This document shows, piece by piece, positions 34,103-44,468 of a stretch of DNA of 64,000 nucleotides. Each line of letters begins with the position of its first letter. The first letter of the stretch is position 1. Made by a program: the position numbers and the translations under genes. Source of the stretch: Dichotomocladium elegans (lineage: Eukaryota > Mucoromycota > Mucoromycetes > Mucorales > Lichtheimiaceae); contig JAIXMN010000011.1 in the NCBI GenBank assembly GCA_025716815.1, positions 992,001-1,056,000 of the forward strand. The letters run 5' to 3'. Below the pieces are notes generated by a model. That model did no database searches. It was not told where the DNA came from and worked only from the letters and a program-made list of their open reading frames with translations.

Positions 34103-36945
34103 TATAGCATCTAACACATGTCCACGACGTTCTTCCATGGAGTTTGAGAACACAACAATGTCATCAACAAAAGCAGTGACATAACGAACATCCCGGAACA
34201 ACAGGTTGATAACCCGTCGAAATTTAGATGATATGGGTTTAAGTCCGAACGGACAACCTTTGAACATATACTGTATATCGTTGAAAGTGAAGGTAGTCTT
34301 ATGTTGATGTGGTTCATAAATCTTGAAACGGTGAAACGCATTCTTCAAATCCAATGTGGTAAACACACGAGCACCGCGCATTTTCAAGAACACATCCTTG
34401 ATCAGAGGAAGCGGGAACCGATCATCAGGTAGTAAATTGTTGATATGCCGAGGGTCCAGGCATGGTCTACGATCACCAGTATACAGGATTTTCAAGAAGA
34501 AGTTTGCCACAAAATTTAGTTGTTCATATAGACCTTCTAGGTTTTTCGTTTTTTTTGCTTCAAATTCGAATACAAATTTTAGTATTTCGTTTCTCTTCTT
34601 CCTTTGAAATTAGAATGAAACATAAATGGTTGGCCTCCCAAAACTATTCTGATGTAAAAGGAGGAGAAGGAAGACTCACCTATAGTCTTGATTGAAATGT
34701 TCTTGCTGCTATTGCCTTTAAATTTGACGAAAGGATAGCAACGAAATACTAAAATTTGTATTCGAATTTGAAGCAAAAAAAAAACGAAAAACCTAGACGG
34801 TCTATATGAACAACTAAAATTTGTGGCAAATTTCTTCTTGAAAATCCTGTAATTGCCTTGAGCATCTTTCTTTGGGGCGAAAGTAAGAGGACTATTCCAT
34901 CCATTGTTACGTGGAGCCAAAGTGATAATATTATCTGCTAACCACTTGTCAATCTGTTTCTGCAACACGTCATGCAAAGCATATGGCAACAGATACTGCC
35001 TTCTATGTGCGACCTTATTAGGGGGAGTGTCTAAATAAATAATTGACTCAGGCATTGTACAGAAAGATGACATAGGAATGTTTCCATTACGTTCCATAGC
35101 AGGACGAATTAAATCCATGAACTGTCTGTGCTCAGTCGTCGTGCCAGCTGGAGACGCATTGGGTTCTTCTTCAGCAACAATTGGATCAATTGCTTTTTGC
35201 GTATTGGGACGAATCCAACCTGTTGCCATACCTCCAACAAACAAACCAATGTGCTGCCATATGTCAATGCCCAAGATAAGGCCAGTTTCATCCTCTACAT
35301 CCATGACCTCAAACTCATGTTGCACTGATTTCCCATTGTGAATGATGTTAAGCTTAACGATGCCAATACGAGCAACCGTTTCCTTTTTGACTGCTAGTTT
35401 TATTTCACCCTCGGCAGGTTGAATAGACCACTTGAAAGAGGCGCACAAAGAGGGGCTAACTGCGGATATCGTCGCAGCACTGTCAACCAAGGCAAACAAC
35501 TCCTGATCATTCACAATAACAGGAACATGGTAAGTCTTCGCTTGAACTGAGTTGGTAGTACCCATGGCAAGCAACTTACATTGCTGACTGAGGTTGTTAA
35601 GCTCAGCATTGATGTCTAGCATATGGACATCATGCTCCATTGGCCACTGCAAATCAGCAAGAGCATCCTCGTCGACACCCAATAAGCTCTTGTCAACTTG
35701 CAATCAGGGTGCGATATCCGTTTGAGTGCTGACGGACAATGCGCTCGTGTTGGGCGCCGAAGACGAACCAAAGGCCGGGATTACAGCACCAGATGCCGAA
35801 GCGACTGGAGCAACACGAGCAGAAGACGACACAGCCGAAGCGTTGAAACCTGACTTCTTAGGTTTCACCACACGCGAGAACGCGCAGACCACTCTAGTTT
35901 CCTGAGGCTGATGACGCGAGCCTCTCACCTCCTTGCGCTTATCTGCGCATATGTGTCCTGGCTTCCAGTTAGGAGCCTGGCACCGATAGCATGCAGTTCT
36001 ATCGAATTTGCGCTTTTCCTTGTGTTCCCCACGGGGGCCAGGCGAGCGCGACGCCGAACGACCAGAGTGGCGGGAGAATCGGGACGAGCGGGACATGGAG
36101 TCACCACCAGAAGAACGTTCACTAACCCCGAATAGAGCCGTAGGCTCAAAATAGGTGCGAGCAATAGCAGCTACTTGTACTGCTGTTGCTCTCTCCTCCA
36201 AGGGCACACGCATCAACTTTGCAATTACCTTCTTATTCATGCTACCTGGAAAAGAGCCCACTAAGATAGCAGCTACCACCGGTCCATCTTGGAAACCTGC
36301 CCGCATGCACAGGTCCTGGAACCGGGCAATATGCTCGTCATACGTTACCCCCTTGCTCAACCGGAGTTTGACGAGTTCGTCAGCAGCCAAAACACGTCGG
36401 TCTTCGTCCAACGCACCATACTGCTTCAGAATTACTAGACGCACTATCGACCATGAAAACTCACGGCAGTTGCGCAGGGTACTCATGTACCACGTGCGCT
36501 GACGAGGCGTGATGCACAAAGGCAACAAGCGAAACCAGTCAAGATCGACGTCAAGGTTGTGGGCTTCAACAACCATTTGAAACTCATAAAGAGCTGATTC
36601 CACGTCCGGTTGGACGGGACGCTTGGGGTCAACCACCAAGTCTGGCCACTGGAAATAAGGAAGACCAGTCGGAATGCCCGAGGAGTTCGATACTCCATTA
36701 CGAGGCGAGACCGACGATTCCAAATGAATGGTTCCAGGGGGAGCATGGCACGCATAGCGCACTGCTAACTCCTTCAAAACAGCCATTCTGCTGAAGTTCG
36801 CCTCCTCTCTTCTTGCTTCATCGTGTTTCGCCAAGACTGACAGTTCCTGCGCCTGGACAAAGAGTTGGTTCACCGAAAGTGACGCGAAGTCATTGGTGAT
36901 GGCGTTGGTGTTGGCGATGGTGGCAGACATGGTAAGAGAATTCAC
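34103..36945 (-). pseudogene. Gypsy C gag-pol, truncated in reverse transcriptase and split by a MITE
   Basis: The minus-strand gag (36945 to 35704, 413 codons) contains a C-x2-C-type knuckle (CYRCQ...GHIC). It ends at a TGA at 35704-35706. Pol continues in the same frame directly after it: protease-like VDSAATISAV, linker, then reverse transcriptase. The frame is interrupted by a 366-base MITE (34484-34849) and resumes at GDRRPCLDPRHIN. The catalytic FVDDIVVFS follows near 34145-34170. It stops abruptly at the gypsy A 3' LTR, so RNase H, integrase and chromodomain are missing. The protease site reads DSAA where related elements have D-T/S-G-A. Together with the internal stop, this indicates a decayed copy. 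Confidence 0.85.
34482..34851. mobile_element. Tc1/mariner-type MITE, copy 1
   Basis: Non-coding 366-base element (34484-34849) beginning CAGGATTTTCAAGAAGAA and ending with its complement. It is flanked by TA on both sides. The terminal inverted repeats are about 110 bases long. It interrupts gypsy C reverse transcriptase. Two more copies lie at 48590-48953 and 51896-52261. Confidence 0.88.
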
Positions 36946-36955
36946 TTAAAAAAAA

Positions 36956-37130
36956 TGTTTTATCACGAGCGGAAGTAAGTGAGACTGGATAAAGGTGCTC
37001 TTTATTGTACCATGAGCTGCTTCGCTATAACAAATTGGTAAGCGGTGTTTCACGAGCTACTAAGAAGGTCATGTGATCTCCGCTCTAGAGTGATAACTAC
37101 AACACACTCCTTTTGCCGCAGCTATCATCA
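36956..37130 (-). repeat. Probable 5' LTR (part) of gypsy C
   Basis: Directly outside gag, after an A-run, the plus strand starts TGTTTTATCACGAGC, consistent with the reversed end of an LTR. It contains CTTTATTG (reversed poly(A) signal CAATAAAG) near 37010. The outer limit is unclear because no second copy is in the window; the boundary with element E material is a guess. Confidence 0.4.
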
Positions 37131-37139
37131 TAACTAAAT

Positions 37140-37823
37140 GCTGCGGTGCGCAGCCGCTTAGCGTAATAGACAATAGTATAAATAGAGCACCATCATTATC
37201 ATTAAACGAGGGAATATCTTTTCTACTCTGGATACTGCCTGTGTGGCTATTTTACTTCGTGGTCCCCGCTCTGCCTAATATATTCTTAGTGGCGATCCTA
37301 TCCTTTGTGGTTCTCTTCGTGGACGTCGTCAACCTTCCTTCGTGGTATCCAAAAAGACGACAGTAGTCCAATCACTCGGTTATTATAATTCCCGGCCGTG
37401 TCTATTTTTGTACTGATCCCTGACGTAATGCTCGTCATACTGCTTCTTTTGGATGCTATGACGACATACACATCACTACTTCTTTAGATACATGGTCCGT
37501 TCCCCATTACGACATCACAATATTATATGTATAGTCAGCATTAGAAAATGAATATAAATACGCGAGTAGTTTACAGGCAATAAAGAGGATCATCGATTCG
37601 TTATCATATTCCTTCGTGGTTCTCCTTCGTGGTTCTCCTTCGTGGTTCTCCTTCGTGGTTCTCCTTCGTGGTTCTCCTTCGTGGTTCTCCTTCGTGGTTC
37701 TCCTTCGTGGTTCTCCTTCGTGGTTCTCCTTTGTGGTAATACTCTTCGTGGTTATACTCTCTCCATGGTTATACTCTCTTCGTGGTCGTCGTCTCCTGTG
37801 TTCAAACAAAAACAAAGACGACA
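37140..37823 (+). repeat. 5' LTR/leader region of gypsy E, with 13-bp tandem repeats
   Basis: Two TATA-like contexts (TATAAATAGAG near 37178, ATATAAATACGCG near 37552) and AATAAAG (37579-37585) precede a tandem array. The region ends ..GACGACA and is followed by TT and TGGTAGCTGATG (37826 on). That arrangement fits the end of an LTR, two spacer bases and a tRNA-type primer-binding site. The start of the LTR is not defined, and the duplicated promoter-like blocks may represent an older LTR next to a newer one. Confidence 0.45.
37613..37742 (+). repeat. Tandem array of TTCGTGGTTCTCC (13 bp, nine perfect copies plus decayed units)
   Basis: Nine consecutive perfect 13-base units run from 37613 to 37729. 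Diverged units (TTTGTGGTAATAC, TTCGTGGTTATAC) follow. Single CTTCGTGGT cores occur earlier at about 37254, 37316 and 37337. The array lies in the transcribed leader/LTR of element E. Confidence 0.92.
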
Positions 37824-38072
37824 TTTGGTAGCTGATGACTGATCAACAACAACATCCGAACCCTATGGACCTCATTCACGGAATGCTAGTGCAAATGCAG
37901 GCACAACAACAAGAAATTCGAGCCCTACGCGAACAGCTAAATACAAAATCTAGTCCAAGAATTAAACCGGTCCAGCCAGATCTTTTCCGAGGGGGGTGCT
38001 CGTCCTCGGCAGTGGAGGCATGGTTACATACGGTTGACAAATACGGTGAGTATGCCTCGCTCTCAGACTCCG

Positions 38073-38443
38073 TGAGATGGATGGATTAGAGAGAATGAAA
38101 AAAGACAACTATAAAAGTATCTTTGAGGTTGATGTTTATTCCTGAAAATAAAATAACTCTCTTTTATAATAATTCTATTAGAACGGCGATGTAAGTGCTT
38201 AATCCTGTTAGGACGTATCGGATGAGAGCATTCTCTTTTCATTGTCCTCTTCAAGACCAGTGATGGATCCTGGGTAGAGGAAGTACCTTTGATAGGTGCG
38301 ATTGTCCTGTCACGCAAGCGGATATGAAAATATCGGTCCCTGAACATCAATGTGTTAAATTCATCATTGTCTTAGTTTCAGGATATCGGCGATAGTGATG
38401 TGAAACCGGCTAAGTTCTCTAACACGGATCAATGTTCACCACA
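38073..38443 (-). repeat. 3' LTR of gypsy F
   Basis: 371 bases from TGAGATGG to TTCACCACA in plus-strand reading. It is followed by ttacccccttcc, the reverse of a purine tract (ggaagggggtaa) expected as the plus-strand primer next to a 3' LTR. Confidence 0.93.
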
Positions 38444-38471
38444 TTACCCCCTTCCAGGTTGAACATAACGC

Positions 38472-41400
38472 TTAATGGAGGTGTGCCGTTTGATTGCGCT
38501 TACTACGTCTTAGGATATAGCCATTGCGTTCTGTGGTGTCAGTACCTGAATGTCTACGCTTTCGCTGTGGAGCTTGTTGAGTCATGTTTTTTGGTGTGGG
38601 TGTTGTACCTTTTACCTTCTTTGGTGTTGGTGTAGTACCTGTTACCTTTGAATGAGCCTGTGGGCCTAGGCTCCGTATCCTGTCCCAGTATTTTGCGATT
38701 GGCTCTGGACTATTGAAGGACGCATGCGGTTCCCATGTATCGTCTTCTGGTCCATAGCCTTCCCATCGAACCCGATATAGGTACCTTCCGGGTGACAACT
38801 CTTTATGGTCTACAATCGCTCGGACTGTATAGTATTTACCATTCTTTTCATATACCTCTTCGATGCTGATCAGTTCATCTTGAGATACAAGTTTGAGTTG
38901 CGAGGGTGCAAAATTTCTGGTTGCGAGGAGTCCCTGTTCGTCTCTGAGGACATAGGAACCACCTTTGGTTTCCCTGACGACAGTGTATGGTCCTTCATAT
39001 CGAGGATCCGTTTTTCTACTGCGTACTTCATCTTTGACCATGACCGTGCTACCAGGAGGATATTTAATGATCCTGTATTTGGTATCATGTTTACCTTTCT
39101 TAACATCTGATAGAGCTTTTGCCCGTTCTGCTATGGCCGGAAAGATGGTGTCAGACATTTTATCAATGCGGTCCATCAGCTCCTTTTCTGTTAAGGGCCG
39201 TGGTATCTCGTCATTGCTATAATCTCTGAAGCCATTCATTGTGCGGTTGAACATTAGGGCGAATGGTGTGGAACCATGTCTACTGGCGATTTTGTTGTTG
39301 ATGGCGAGCTGTGTACTTTTGACGTACAAGTCCCAATCATGTCGTGCGCCATTGAGGCTCTTGCGTATGACGTTGACCGATGTTTGTACATATCGTTCTG
39401 CCAAGCCATTTGCGCGTGGATGATAAGGTGTTGTTAACCGATGGTCAAAACCGGTGGACTGGCTAAGTTGCTTCATCAAATGATTGACAAATTCTGTGCC
39501 GTTATCCGATTGTAGATAGCGTGGAAAACCGTAATCGCAAAAGGTGTTTATGACTGCTTGTACTACTGTGTCTGAAGACTTGTCAGGAAGTGCATGTAGT
39601 ACACAAAAGCGTGTGCAAACATCGACCATAACTAAGAGATAGTTGTGCCCTCGTGCGCTTGTTCCAAAGCCGCTGGCAAGGTCGATTGCCCAGTGATCAC
39701 CAGGGTAGAAGGCGTGAATAGGGCGCATAGGATGATACCCTGTTTTCGTCACGTTGAAGCGTTGGCATTGTGGACATTGTTTAACGTGTTCAGCCGCTTG
39801 CTTGTACATGTTAGGCCATCTGAGCCCGTCATTCTGAAGAGACTTCGTCATTGCTTCAGCGCCGAAGTGTCCAAACGCATGAGCTTGTGCTAGCAGCTGT
39901 GGTCGTTCTTCTTCAGGAGGAATAAAATGTACTGATGTGTCAACATCGTCTTCCTTAGTTACGTCCGTGGTGGTGTGTGTTGACATAGTTTTGTTTACGA
40001 TTAAATTGGTCGTGTTACTTTGCGTAGCATTACCCCCTTCCAGCTCTTTGTCCGTGGGAAAAAGGCGAGAAAGTTGGTCGGGAAGGATGTTGTCTAATCC
40101 TGGCAAGTGTACTACGTCAAAAGTGTATTCAAGAATGGTGTCTAACCAGTTGTTCATCATGGCATTAGTAACCTTTTGGGTGTGAAGATATACCAACGCT
40201 TTGTGATCGGTGTAAAGTGTGAACTTTTGTCCCCAAAGGAATTTGTGGAATTTTGTGAGTGCGTAAACAACAGCGAGCAACTCACGCTTTGTTGTAGAGT
40301 AATTTCGCTCTGATTTTGAGAGAGCTCTAGCCATGAAAGCGATATGCCGTGTTTCTTTATCAATGACTTGGTAAAGGACAGCGCCAATACCGACGTTGGA
40401 TGCGTCAGTAGCAACCTGAAAAGGGTGTCGTAAATCAGGGTAGCAAAGGATGGGTGCATCCAGCAAAACCTGTTTTAAGCGGTTGAAAGTCGCTTGCTCA
40501 TGACTGGTCCATTTGTTACCCAGGTCCCCTGCATAACGCAGACAGTCCAGGGGTGCAGTGAGGTCCGCACACTTGGGTATGGACTCACGGAAATAATTAA
40601 TCACTCCGAGAAATCGTTGGATGTCTTTACCCGTGCGAGGTGTAGGCCACTCCTGTATATTGCTGACTTTGCGAGGGTCTAGCCCGATGCCTTGTTCAGA
40701 CACACAGAAGCCTAGGAGGTAAACGCAGCGTTGTGCGAAATGGCACTTATCCGGATTCAGAATGAGGTTTACGTCGGTGAGCTTTTTAATTGCTGTAGCG
40801 ACGTGCTGAGCGTGTTCATCCAGTCCCTTAGAGAAGATAATGATATCGTCCACGAATGTGGTGACAAAAGGGAGATCATGGAAAATGATGTTCATGGTAC
40901 GCTGAAAAATAGAGGATATGGGCTTGAGTCCAAAGGGACAGCCTCGGAATTGATATTGTATATGACCATGCGGCTTAAATGCTGTCTTTTGTCTGTGTGG
41001 CTCATAAATTTCAAAGCGGTGAAATGCGCTTTTTAGGTCAAGAGTTGTAAAAACTGTAGAGCCTTGCAGCATATGAAAAATGTCCTTGATTAATGGAAGC
41101 GGATGACGATCCGGTTGGACCAACAGTTTGTTGATGTGTCGAGGATCAAGGCATGGCCGTTTATCAGTGTAATTACCAAAGAGATCCTTTTTTGGTGCTA
41201 GCGTAAGTGGACTGTTCCACATTGTGTTGACAGGTGCAGGTTCTATGGTGCCATCTTCCAACCATGTTTGTATCTGCTTATCAATGATTTCCTTATATGC
41301 TAGTGCCAAAGGATATTGTGCACGGTGAGATACTACACCTTCTGGCGTGTCGATGCGGATGACTGATTCCGGTACCGTACAGAAAGAGTTCTTTGGGATT

Positions 41401-43337
41401 TGTTTGTTATCCTCAATGGTTGGTTGTACAACGGAGAAGAAATTTTTACGTTCCGTGTTTGTACCATAAGGAGAATTATTGGGTTCAGGCGTGTCGTTCA
41501 CCTTTTCTTCTTTGTTCTTTGGTTGCGTGTTCCATGAGAGAACCAAACCAGTGAAACCAACTCCCATTTTGCGTGCTAAATCAAGACCAATTGTCACGGG
41601 TGCGTCACCTTCAAGTTCCAAGATGTAAAAATCATGTTTGAAATGCTTGCCATTGTAGGTTATCGCGACGTCGGTCACCAAGCCAAGTAAGTCGGCTGTT
41701 TTATCTCGTTGTGCCAGAGAGACAGAGATATTGTGCACTGCTTTTTTATTAAATATGATACTGCGTTCTGATTCTAGCTTTTCGATGAAAAATGGTGTGA
41801 TAAACGATCTACTAGCACCTGTGTCAAAGAGGCCCAGTGTTTGTTCATTCTGTACCATGATAGGAATCAGCAGTGAGTCATCATCGCTTGGGATGTGTGA
41901 TATATGTGTTGAACGCAGAGTGTACTTACTCGTTATGTCCAATTCTTCCAAACGGACAGGAAGGATTTCCTGCAGAATAGCCTCGTCACGGTCTGACAGC
42001 TTGTGAGCTGTGTTGTTTGCAGGGGTGTGTCCAACCTTAACACGCATGGATCGATTTGTGATAGGTGTCTTAACCTTTTTTCTTGCCTCGAAGTATTCCT
42101 GGCAGGTGTGTCCTTGTGTATAAGGTACCTTCTTGCAATAGCGGCAAAGGTTGCTGGAGGTATGTTGATCAGGTTGCGCGGTGTATTTACCACGTTTGCT
42201 CTGTTGCAGTTGTTGTTGTACTAACTGCCTTTGTTGCTGGAGGATGCTGCAGTCGGCCTTGGAATGTCTGCCCTTTGGATGAACTGGGCAATCGCCATAC
42301 TTGGGTTGGCTGTGTGTTTTCTGCACCAAGCGACGCTTCTTACTGCTAACCTCGCGCATTTCGTACACCTCGTCGGGTCCGTCCTGTTCTTCTGTTCCTT
42401 CAATGTACTCGCCGAGTGTCGAAACCACCAGTTGCGCCATTTCCATGATGTCTGCGGGCAGCAACGTTCCATAACGCTGCGCCATGACGGGGTGGATCTT
42501 GTCTCGGATGTATCGCGGGAAGGATGACACAAAATCGAAGGTTAGGTCGGGTCCTTGCTGACGGCTGGCTTCTGTTGCCAATGCGATCCACTGCTCTGTG
42601 TATAGTCGCACCGACTGGCCATTCCTGTACCTTTTGGAGTACAGCTCGTGTCGCTTGATATAAGCATGGTAGGGGTTGCCATACTCCTTGTGTATCACCT
42701 TACAAGCTTGCTCCCAGGTGTAGTGCTTGTCTGCCAACTCACGGCGGAACCACATCGTTTGTCCTTGGTCAAGACACAACCAGAAGAGTCGTTCCCAATG
42801 CTCGTCCATAGACAGGCCGTGGCTCCTCAGTTGTGCCTCGAACGCCTCTGTAAACGCACGCACTGACTCGTGCACCGGTTTGCCGGTGTTGCGCACTGGA
42901 CCGCCACGGAATTGCAACGCGGGAAGCTCCTTGGGCACCAAGGTTTGTTGGTTATGCGCCGTTTTGGCATTGCGGGGTCGAAGGGCATCTCTTGTATTCT
43001 GGAACATTTTTAGGTCATCCAGTGCTTGCTTATGTTCTTGACGCAAACGATCCCTCTCTTCTTCTGGTTCGCCTACTGAGGACATGTATTTCTCGTACAC
43101 CTGTTGCAAGCGGGTGCGGAGGATCGACTCTGTGTTGGCGGGCGTGAGTATGCGCTCCGTAGCATACGTTTCGAGTGTGAGCACTCGCTGCTTGGGGTCT
43201 TCTTCCTTGTCTTGCATGGGCGTATCTTCATCCTGGCATTCTGGGACACGCTCCTCGTGCATGTTGGACTCCTTGGTAAGTTCAGTGGTGGTGATCGGGA
43301 TGATGTCAGACATGGTGGGATCAGGTAGGAAAAACAA
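38472..43337 (-). CDS. Gypsy F gag-pol polyprotein with chromodomain
   Basis: A single open frame of 1621 codons; a start at 43313 (MSDIIPITTTE) is equally possible. Order on the minus strand: gag; zinc knuckle C-x2-C-x-H-x-C type (CRYCKK..GHTC) near 42120-42155; protease LFDTGASRSF near 41800-41830; reverse transcriptase with FVDDIIIFS near 40835-40860; RNase H ATDASNVGIG near 40395; integrase zinc finger CPQCQRF near 39755 and DDE core; GPY/F-like YEGPYTVV near 38985; and a C-terminal chromodomain (YRVRWEGYGPEDDTWEP, about 38720-38850) that would guide integration to marked chromatin. Gag and Pol are fused in one frame, as in Tf1/sushi-type elements. Confidence 0.94.
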   Translation of the reverse strand: MFFLPDPTMSDIIPITTTELTKESNMHEERVPECQDEDTPMQDKEEDPKQRVLTLETYATERILTPANTESILRTRLQQVYEKYMSSVGEPEEERDRLRQEHKQALDDLKMFQNTRDALRPRNAKTAHNQQTLVPKELPALQFRGGPVRNTGKPVHESVRAFTEAFEAQLRSHGLSMDEHWERLFWLCLDQGQTMWFRRELADKHYTWEQACKVIHKEYGNPYHAYIKRHELYSKRYRNGQSVRLYTEQWIALATEASRQQGPDLTFDFVSSFPRYIRDKIHPVMAQRYGTLLPADIMEMAQLVVSTLGEYIEGTEEQDGPDEVYEMREVSSKKRRLVQKTHSQPKYGDCPVHPKGRHSKADCSILQQQRQLVQQQLQQSKRGKYTAQPDQHTSSNLCRYCKKVPYTQGHTCQEYFEARKKVKTPITNRSMRVKVGHTPANNTAHKLSDRDEAILQEILPVRLEELDITSKYTLRSTHISHIPSDDDSLLIPIMVQNEQTLGLFDTGASRSFITPFFIEKLESERSIIFNKKAVHNISVSLAQRDKTADLLGLVTDVAITYNGKHFKHDFYILELEGDAPVTIGLDLARKMGVGFTGLVLSWNTQPKNKEEKVNDTPEPNNSPYGTNTERKNFFSVVQPTIEDNKQIPKNSFCTVPESVIRIDTPEGVVSHRAQYPLALAYKEIIDKQIQTWLEDGTIEPAPVNTMWNSPLTLAPKKDLFGNYTDKRPCLDPRHINKLLVQPDRHPLPLIKDIFHMLQGSTVFTTLDLKSAFHRFEIYEPHRQKTAFKPHGHIQYQFRGCPFGLKPISSIFQRTMNIIFHDLPFVTTFVDDIIIFSKGLDEHAQHVATAIKKLTDVNLILNPDKCHFAQRCVYLLGFCVSEQGIGLDPRKVSNIQEWPTPRTGKDIQRFLGVINYFRESIPKCADLTAPLDCLRYAGDLGNKWTSHEQATFNRLKQVLLDAPILCYPDLRHPFQVATDASNVGIGAVLYQVIDKETRHIAFMARALSKSERNYSTTKRELLAVVYALTKFHKFLWGQKFTLYTDHKALVYLHTQKVTNAMMNNWLDTILEYTFDVVHLPGLDNILPDQLSRLFPTDKELEGGNATQSNTTNLIVNKTMSTHTTTDVTKEDDVDTSVHFIPPEEERPQLLAQAHAFGHFGAEAMTKSLQNDGLRWPNMYKQAAEHVKQCPQCQRFNVTKTGYHPMRPIHAFYPGDHWAIDLASGFGTSARGHNYLLVMVDVCTRFCVLHALPDKSSDTVVQAVINTFCDYGFPRYLQSDNGTEFVNHLMKQLSQSTGFDHRLTTPYHPRANGLAERYVQTSVNVIRKSLNGARHDWDLYVKSTQLAINNKIASRHGSTPFALMFNRTMNGFRDYSNDEIPRPLTEKELMDRIDKMSDTIFPAIAERAKALSDVKKGKHDTKYRIIKYPPGSTVMVKDEVRSRKTDPRYEGPYTVVRETKGGSYVLRDEQGLLATRNFAPSQLKLVSQDELISIEEVYEKNGKYYTVRAIVDHKELSPGRYLYRVRWEGYGPEDDTWEPHASFNSPEPIAKYWDRIRSLGPQAHSKVTGTTPTPKKVKGTTPTPKNMTQQAPQRKRRHSGTDTTERNGYILRRSKRNQTAHLH

Positions 43338-43356
43338 AAGTTTTCAAAGATAAAAA

Positions 43357-43727
43357 TGAGATGGATGGATTAGAGAGAATGAAAAAAGACAACTATAAAA
43401 GTATCTTTGAGGTTGATGTTTATTCCTGAAAATAAAATAACTCTCTTTTATAATAATTCTATTAGAACGGCGATGTAAGTGCTTAATCCTGTTAGGACGT
43501 ATCGGATGAGAGCATTCTCTTTTCATTGTCCTCTTCAAGACCAGTGATGGATCCTGGGTAGAGGAAGTACCTTTGATAGGTGCGATTGTCCTGTCACGCA
43601 AGCGGATATGAAAATATCGGTCCCTGAACATCAATGTGTTAAATTCATCATTGTCTTAGTTTCAGGATATCGGCGATAGTGATGTGAAACCGGCTAAGTT
43701 CTCTAACACGGATCAATGTTCACCACA
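43357..43727 (-). repeat. 5' LTR of gypsy F
   Basis: 371 bases, same sequence as the 3' LTR as far as I can read. TATCTTTGA at 43402-43410 is complementary to TCAAAGATA at 43344-43352 in the leader just outside this LTR. Confidence 0.93.
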
Positions 43728-44468
43728 CTCCGAACGTGTAACATACGCATCGACATTGCTACGTGATGGTGCCGCGACTTGGTGGCGACATTTGGAGATG
43801 TCTACCAACCCAGACGACACCCACAGTGATATGACACCCAAGACATGGCAAGAATTCCAAGTCGCCTTCCGTGCCGAGTTCAAGCCGAGAAACGCAAAAG
43901 AAATGGCGCGCAACAAACTTCGCGCTTTATCGCAAGCATCAACGACCTCTGGTACCATCCGTGAATATGTCACCGAGTTCCGCAACGGATCAGATCCAGT
44001 TTATCCCTACACATTTCAAATTCAGTCGGAGTTGCCTTTCTGGGGTGCTTGACTTTAAAAATAAAAATAATTTTGAGGTCAGGCCTGTGCCCAAGAGCGA
44101 TTTATGTTTTCTAAAATAAAACCACATGTCACATTTGAAAATTTTACAAAATAATAAGTCACAATATCTAAAAAAAATTTTATCAAAACAATAAGCCACA
44201 TTCAAAAAAATTTACAAGAGGGACCAGCAAGCGAAAAATCTTAAAATTGCTAGACCTATTAATCACAAATTCTACCTTTAGAAACTATCCTTACTAGATT
44301 GTGTAGATTAAAGGGCAAATATAGATGTAAACCAGTTTATTTCTATTGCAGAAAGTTCTTATTGCCAATTAAGCATTTCAGTCAATAACCCAGCACTAGG
44401 CTGAAAGCTACTTTGCAACCCTGCAGGATATAGGAATACCAGGAAAAAAAAACACATTGTTGGGCCCC

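Larger units (their letters stand above)
38068..43732 (-). mobile_element. Ty3/gypsy chromovirus 'F', apparently intact
   Basis: Element 38073-43727 with 371-base LTRs at both ends, which I read as identical. It is flanked by the 5-bp duplication CTCCG (38068-38072 and 43728-43732). One uninterrupted gag-pol frame fills the interior. It is inserted in the gag gene of gypsy E. Identical LTRs and an intact frame indicate a very recent and possibly active element. Confidence 0.95.
37835..43986 (+). pseudogene. Gypsy E gag, split by gypsy F and cut by Merlin copy 1
   Basis: Gag starts at 37835 (MTDQQQHPNPMDLIHGM, then a coiled-coil QQQEIRALREQL). It runs to 38072, where gypsy F begins, and continues without loss from the duplicated CTCCG at 43728 to 43986. 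The continuation has the Retrotrans_gag run ATWWRHLE..WQEFQVAFRAEF and ends EYVTEFRN at the Merlin junction. Removing F and one CTCCG restores an open frame. Nothing of E's pol remains in the window, so E was truncated before, or in, the event that placed Merlin copy 1 here. Confidence 0.85.

Noticed and set aside
22306..34107. A target-site duplication for gypsy A
   Set aside because: ATATG and TATAG look alike but do not match base for base with the LTR ends fixed by the other three LTR copies.
37613..37742. CRISPR-like array
   Set aside because: The units are contiguous 13-mers without spacers in a eukaryotic retrotransposon leader, so this is a simple tandem repeat.
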